Assembly (NCBI GenBank): GCA_037974665.1
Contig: CM075783.1
Location: 7,800,762-7,864,761 of the forward strand
Length of the DNA stretch: 64,000 bases
Reading direction: 5' to 3'
From: Ehretia macrophylla
Taxonomy: Eukaryota; Streptophyta; Magnoliopsida; Boraginales; Ehretiaceae
Shown here: positions 59,615 through 64,000 of the stretch, one piece after another
How positions within the stretch are numbered: position 1 is the stretch's first letter
Layout: the number at the start of each line of letters is the position of its first letter
Program-made: the position numbers and the translations under genes
The notes under the pieces: generated by a model
The model's database searches: none
The model's input: only the letters and a program-made list of their open reading frames with translations
Told to the model about the DNA's origin: nothing

Positions 59615-62600
59615 TTATATTGAATGCCAAACCCTCGTGTATTATGAAAACTCAATTGGATGACCCTTTCCATTTTCTTGCTTCAAATGGTGAAGGGTTG
59701 AACGAGTGATATATAACAATATTTTTTCAATAATACCAATATCAATGCAGCTGAACTGGCTAGATCAGGGGGTTTTCTTGTTGGGAAACATACATGATAA
59801 TTAAAATTAATTAACGGGGTAGAATAATTTTCATGTATTCGTTCATCGTCATTAACGCAGATTTAATATCACGCAATAAATTAATCCATAGTTTTTGAAT
59901 TACTCTTGACGCGAAGATTACGGTAGAATCTGAGATGAGCTTCTCACGCGTGAAGCCTCCAAGATTAGTCCACATAGAATCTGCGTTATCAATTGGATAT
60001 CACCCCATTAGAGTTCTTAGAAAAATCTTATATTTTATTCTCACTTTAGAAATTTGTGCTAGCTCTTTATCTGTCAAAATACTATAATATATAGGAGACA
60101 CACATGATTTAGGGTCATATGTGAACCGGTCTTAAACTAACCAGTCTTGGACCTCATAATAACCAGATCATTATCTAATTACTACGAGCCCAATTAAATT
60201 AAAATTAGGATGATCCTAAAATAATTTAATTTTTTCTCTAATCTAATTAATTTATAAATTCTTTTTGTGTGTGACCTCTTGGGTTCATAATTAATCGGTA
60301 GCGAATAATTAGTTCTACTAATTAATTAAATTAGAACTCCTTTCTAATTAATTCGCAAATCGCGAGTGACACCTAGTAGTATGTCGCGATTACCCAATTA
60401 AAGATGAAGTACAAGTATACGAACCCATTTAGTAATTTCTATACAATCGAATCCTATTGTCTTAGTTATCCCGATCAAGACAGAGTCATGGATTGGGTCG
60501 TCAAACTCTATTACTCGATCATCTGCCAAAATCTATTTAATTAGTAACTAATGAATAATCCGTGGAACGACTTTCACTATTCCACCTTGGCCAAGGATTT
60601 TTAGTTACTTAACTAACAAATCGCATAGGATCCCCAATTGACAGTTGTCGTATGTACACACACATACCTCCATGACGGAATAGATCATAACCACTGAATA
60701 TATTGTTTAATCCGTGATTAGGACTAGCTTAATTGCACTAGCAAATTATGATATTCCTAATCATGAGATAACTATGGTATCTTATGTCTAAGGGTTAATC
60801 GCATAATTATATAATACAATAAATTATTGACCAATCCATGTAATTCATTGTATTGGTGGTCAAGTCCAGTCACTTGTTTGTAACAAGTACTTATACATCT
60901 ATTATAACGATATGAGACTAATCGGCCAATTTAATATCTCATATTATTTGATTAGTATACTGTAATCCGATCTATCTAAATAAACTAACGTCTAATTAAT
61001 TTATCCTCTAATCGGGGACAACTTTTAGAATATATTTGTAAATATAGATTCTGTCATACATATCCTTACTCTTAATGATAGAATCTATAAATAGTGTTCT
61101 AAGAACTTTTATTTATTTAACTAAAACATATTAATGAATAAATAAACTGTCCGCAATAAATGATTTAGTGAATTAATTTTAAAAACCATATGCAATTACA
61201 AAATCATGTGCATTCAATAAGCAATTAAAGACAATTAACATGCATTAGAAGCAATATATAGACATTAGGCACTTAAAATCATTTAACTCAAGTAAGCACT
61301 TAAACATATTTGGCTCAAGAAACTCTAGAGGACATAAAGTATTTAAAGACAATTAACTCTAGTAAACATATAAAACTCTATAACCACATAATAAAGGATA
61401 CGCTCGTTCTGTTGATGTCGTCCCCTTACACCATTATCATGAACTCTTTCCCTTACACCAAATGTACTTCGGATGTAATGCTATGACCCACACCTCATGG
61501 AACACTCTGTCTATGTGGGATAGGGATTAGAACCCTGATAGTCGTGTCATCGTCTGGCAAGCCCGATGCCGCCCAGTGCAACACGAACGCTACCATGTCT
61601 GTTTTAAAGGTTGCAACATTTAGCTTCGCCTCGCATTCACACATTCGTCTCTCCAATCAAATTTAGCATGTAATCACATTTAACATTCAACCGCCAATTC
61701 ATTTTCCATGTATAACACATTGATTAGGTAACTGAAAGGATCGGTTCGAGCAACATATGAATTACAACATTTATATGCATAGTGGAAGCAAACCAGAATT
61801 TCAAAAATTTCTAGCATCATAACAGTTTGTAATCACATATATTCTCAAAGTAAAGTCCATGAAAATGACATGCATGTACATAGTATATCAAATATAAATG
61901 TAGAGAAGAGGTAAAACGGTATACCTCTCGAAGATAGCCGAATTGAAGAGGTAGAACCACGATGAAGTTGCTACTGGCATGGACAAGCCTCCTTTACACG
62001 TGTAAAGGTTCTAGATTGAAACACACGAGCATCCAATGACAATATCCACCAACCAAGTTAATGTGCTACCTACTTGGTGATAGATCTAAGCTTGTGTATA
62101 GTCAGAAATGATAAAGGAAAAACTCTTACTAATCTTCTGTTAAGGCCGAGAGCCTCTAAGAGAGAAAGAGATATTTTTCCTTGCTTCTTGCTTGTGTTTG
62201 TTGTGTTGTGTGTTATGGCCGTGTAGTAGAGGTATTTATAGGAGAGATTGCTTGATCTTTAACTTGTGTAATCTTGCAAGATCTCACACTATCCTATGTA
62301 AAGATCTCATCAAATCTCTTCTAAACCTTGCAAAATCTACTTTAGATATATTTTATGACAAGTGGCATATTTATATCTTCCAAATATATGATCTTTGCCA
62401 AGTAGCACACTTGTTGTCTTCCAAAGATATGATCATTGCCAAGTGGTACACTTGTTATCTTCCAAAGATATGATCTTTTCCAAGTGGCACACTTGTTATC
62501 TTCCAAAGATATGATCATTGCCAAGTGGCACACTTGTTATCTTCTAAAGATATGATCATTGTCAAGTGACACACTTGTTATCTTCCAAAGATATGATCTT

Positions 62601-63919
62601 TGCCAAGTGGCACAATATTGTGTTTATCAAGACAATGCCATTTGTCATGCATGCAAGACTTTTTCATAATTAATTCTAATCCCTATTAGAATAATTAATC
62701 TGAAAATGACCCCTTTCTATATTTACACTTTGGCCCTAACACTTTCTGTAATTGCACTTTTGGCCCGCTTAACAACTAACGACCAAAATAAATAATGTTA
62801 ACTCTTTAACTTCTTTCTAACTTAATATCAAGCTCAGTAAATGCCTTATTCAATATGCTCTTTTGTGTGTAACTTTCTAGATTCACAACCGTATAACGCT
62901 AAGAGACCATAAACGATTTTAATGTATTCTAGGAATGTGTCCATCATTCGATGGAATACCCTCACGTTCAAGAGAGACGCCTAACTTCACACGAATAATG
63001 ACAGTTTATACGGTAATGAAGTCAACTCTTATTAATCTAAATATAGTCGCAAATTAGCATGCAGTCCGATCCTTCCCTTAAATATGTCCCCGATCGAATG
63101 TGGACCATGAAACGATTAAGTCCACTTGCTCGATTTTATGCATGGATCTATTCGATGCAATGAGAGATGAGACTTATGGAAAAAAATCATTTCCATCATT
63201 CCATCATTTATACCCCGACCGAGGATTTTTTCATTCGACAACCTAAATAAGATCGCATAGGGCATCGCCTCACGTCGGAGGTTAACGGATCCTATCTTGA
63301 CAATTACCTGTCGGTCTCTATATCACAAGACTAAACTGCAAGAGGTCGTTACACACATTGAAGAAGGCGAGTTTTGTCCAAACGTTAGATTTAGGCCCTA
63401 ATATATTCGTCAGTCGTAGTTTCTCAAGTCAAAGGATTAATTTGCACACTTCGCAACGAAATAATAAACTATTAATCTGAAGTCATGTAGTTTATTATTC
63501 CGGTCACATTCAATGATTCATTCCACTAACGATCACTCATATGTAAGTCAATCGCATTCCCATGCTGTTATGGCACAAGGCTCGCCATCCTTTATCATTA
63601 ACATTCCTATGTTAATCAAATGTGACTATATATGATAGCCCGTACTCAATTATTCTAGTCCTGGTTAAATAATCTGAGGGTTATGAATGAATTTGAATGT
63701 TTTATCATATCGAAGAAATATGCCAACATATTCTAAACGCTTTTAGAATATATTTTTTCTCCAAAAAAATATTAAGGACACATTCATATAATAGGAATGA
63801 CAGAGAATATGAACGTCTCAAACAAGTCAATATGTAAATAAACATATAGACGTAAATGTCATTATGTACAAGTTAATGCCAAAATATCCTCAAAATATGT
63901 CATCTAAATATATATAGTA
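59615..63919. other. 4.3-kb gene-free block with LTR-like sequence
   Basis: No coding frame with family support. TGTTGGGAAACATACATG at 59779 resembles an LTR start. Sequence around 61395-61630 resembles the GC-rich module of the chromovirus-type LTRs (CAAGCCCGATGCCGCCC, CGAACGCTACCATG). Two stretches, near 60590-60660 and 63220-63310, share GAGGATTTTT- and ATCGCATAGG-type wording and are related but diverged. Probably old LTR material; borders not found. Confidence 0.4.
62357..62640. repeat. 41-bp minisatellite, about seven units
   Basis: Unit reads approximately CCAAGTGGCACACTTGTTAT then CTTCCAAAGATATGATCATTG. Unit starts near 62398, 62439, 62480, 62521, 62562 and 62603 are exactly 41 bases apart, with a weaker unit before. 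Units differ by a few substitutions, mostly CATTG versus CTTTG. Confidence 0.9.
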
Positions 63920-63922
63920 TTA

Positions 63923-64000
63923 GAGCATATCTCCAACAGTAACAAAATAGGTTACCTAACCTTAGACAAATACTTTAATTCATTAATCATTTCCAACATT
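63923..64000. mobile_element. Start of a second PIF/Harbinger-type MITE, cut by the window end
   Basis: TTA followed by GAGCATATCTCCAACAG, a Harbinger-type terminus close to that at 58779. The other end is outside the window. Confidence 0.6.

Noticed and set aside
62342..62533. Minus-strand open frame with repeated protein-like pattern over the minisatellite
   Set aside because: The repeat period is 41 bp, so the frame shifts in each unit; openness reflects lack of stops in the unit, not coding.
63911..63930. AGTATTAGAGC resembles a tRNA-Met primer site
   Set aside because: It is better explained as TTA plus a Harbinger-type terminus GAGCATATCTCCAACAG.

Overview
This is nuclear DNA from a flowering plant, most likely a eudicot. 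The evidence is nested LTR retrotransposons of plant lineages (Athila, Tekay-like chromovirus, Copia), an endogenous plant pararetrovirus, a hAT transposon, PIF/Harbinger MITEs, and two plant host genes, one of which has GT-AG introns. I cannot name the species.

Layout. About 52 kb of the window is transposon or virus derived. Positions 1-33661 are one Athila-type element whose left end lies outside the window. It has been opened four or more times: (i) a solo LTR at 209-2487 (target duplication GTGTT) in its left LTR; (ii) a Tekay-like chromovirus at 7279-21255 (GCGTA) in its pol gene, itself split by a solo LTR at 10890-13341 (ATACT); (iii) a pol-less gag-only relative at 25619-33063 (ACTTT) in its right LTR. 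Immediately right of the Athila element, 33662-40481 is a decayed Caulimoviridae-type endogenous pararetrovirus. It holds the capsid region with zinc knuckle, protease, RT, RNase H, a second ORF, an intergenic region and a tRNA-Met primer site, followed by an inverted copy of its own RNase H end that finishes in an (AT)n tract. A Copia pol remnant with a short 3' LTR occupies about 42.4-43.9 kb. A hAT element (44023-50628, 8-bp duplication CCTACATG) carries a broken transposase and, inside it, a fifth chromovirus-type LTR (45604-48001).

The right end is gene bearing. A three-exon DUF1295 membrane protein gene (53071-54566, +) converges on an intact intronless leucine-rich-repeat receptor-like protein gene (55309-58293, -). 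The receptor has an acidic juxtamembrane stretch, a GxxxG membrane helix and no kinase, so it is a probable cell-surface immune receptor. Two PIF/Harbinger-type elements (58779-59611; 63923 to the window end) flank a 4.3-kb gene-free block with LTR-like sequence and a 41-bp minisatellite.

How it fits together. The retroelements show no sign of autonomous function: frames are broken, catalytic residues are changed and several insertions are reduced to solo LTRs. The order of events can be read from the nesting. The two best leads are (1) a stem-loop with an invariant AAAGTAG loop and a changing but still paired stem, found in every chromovirus-type LTR here; and (2) the pararetrovirus inverted repeat whose junction falls exactly at the tRNA primer site and could give a hairpin transcript.
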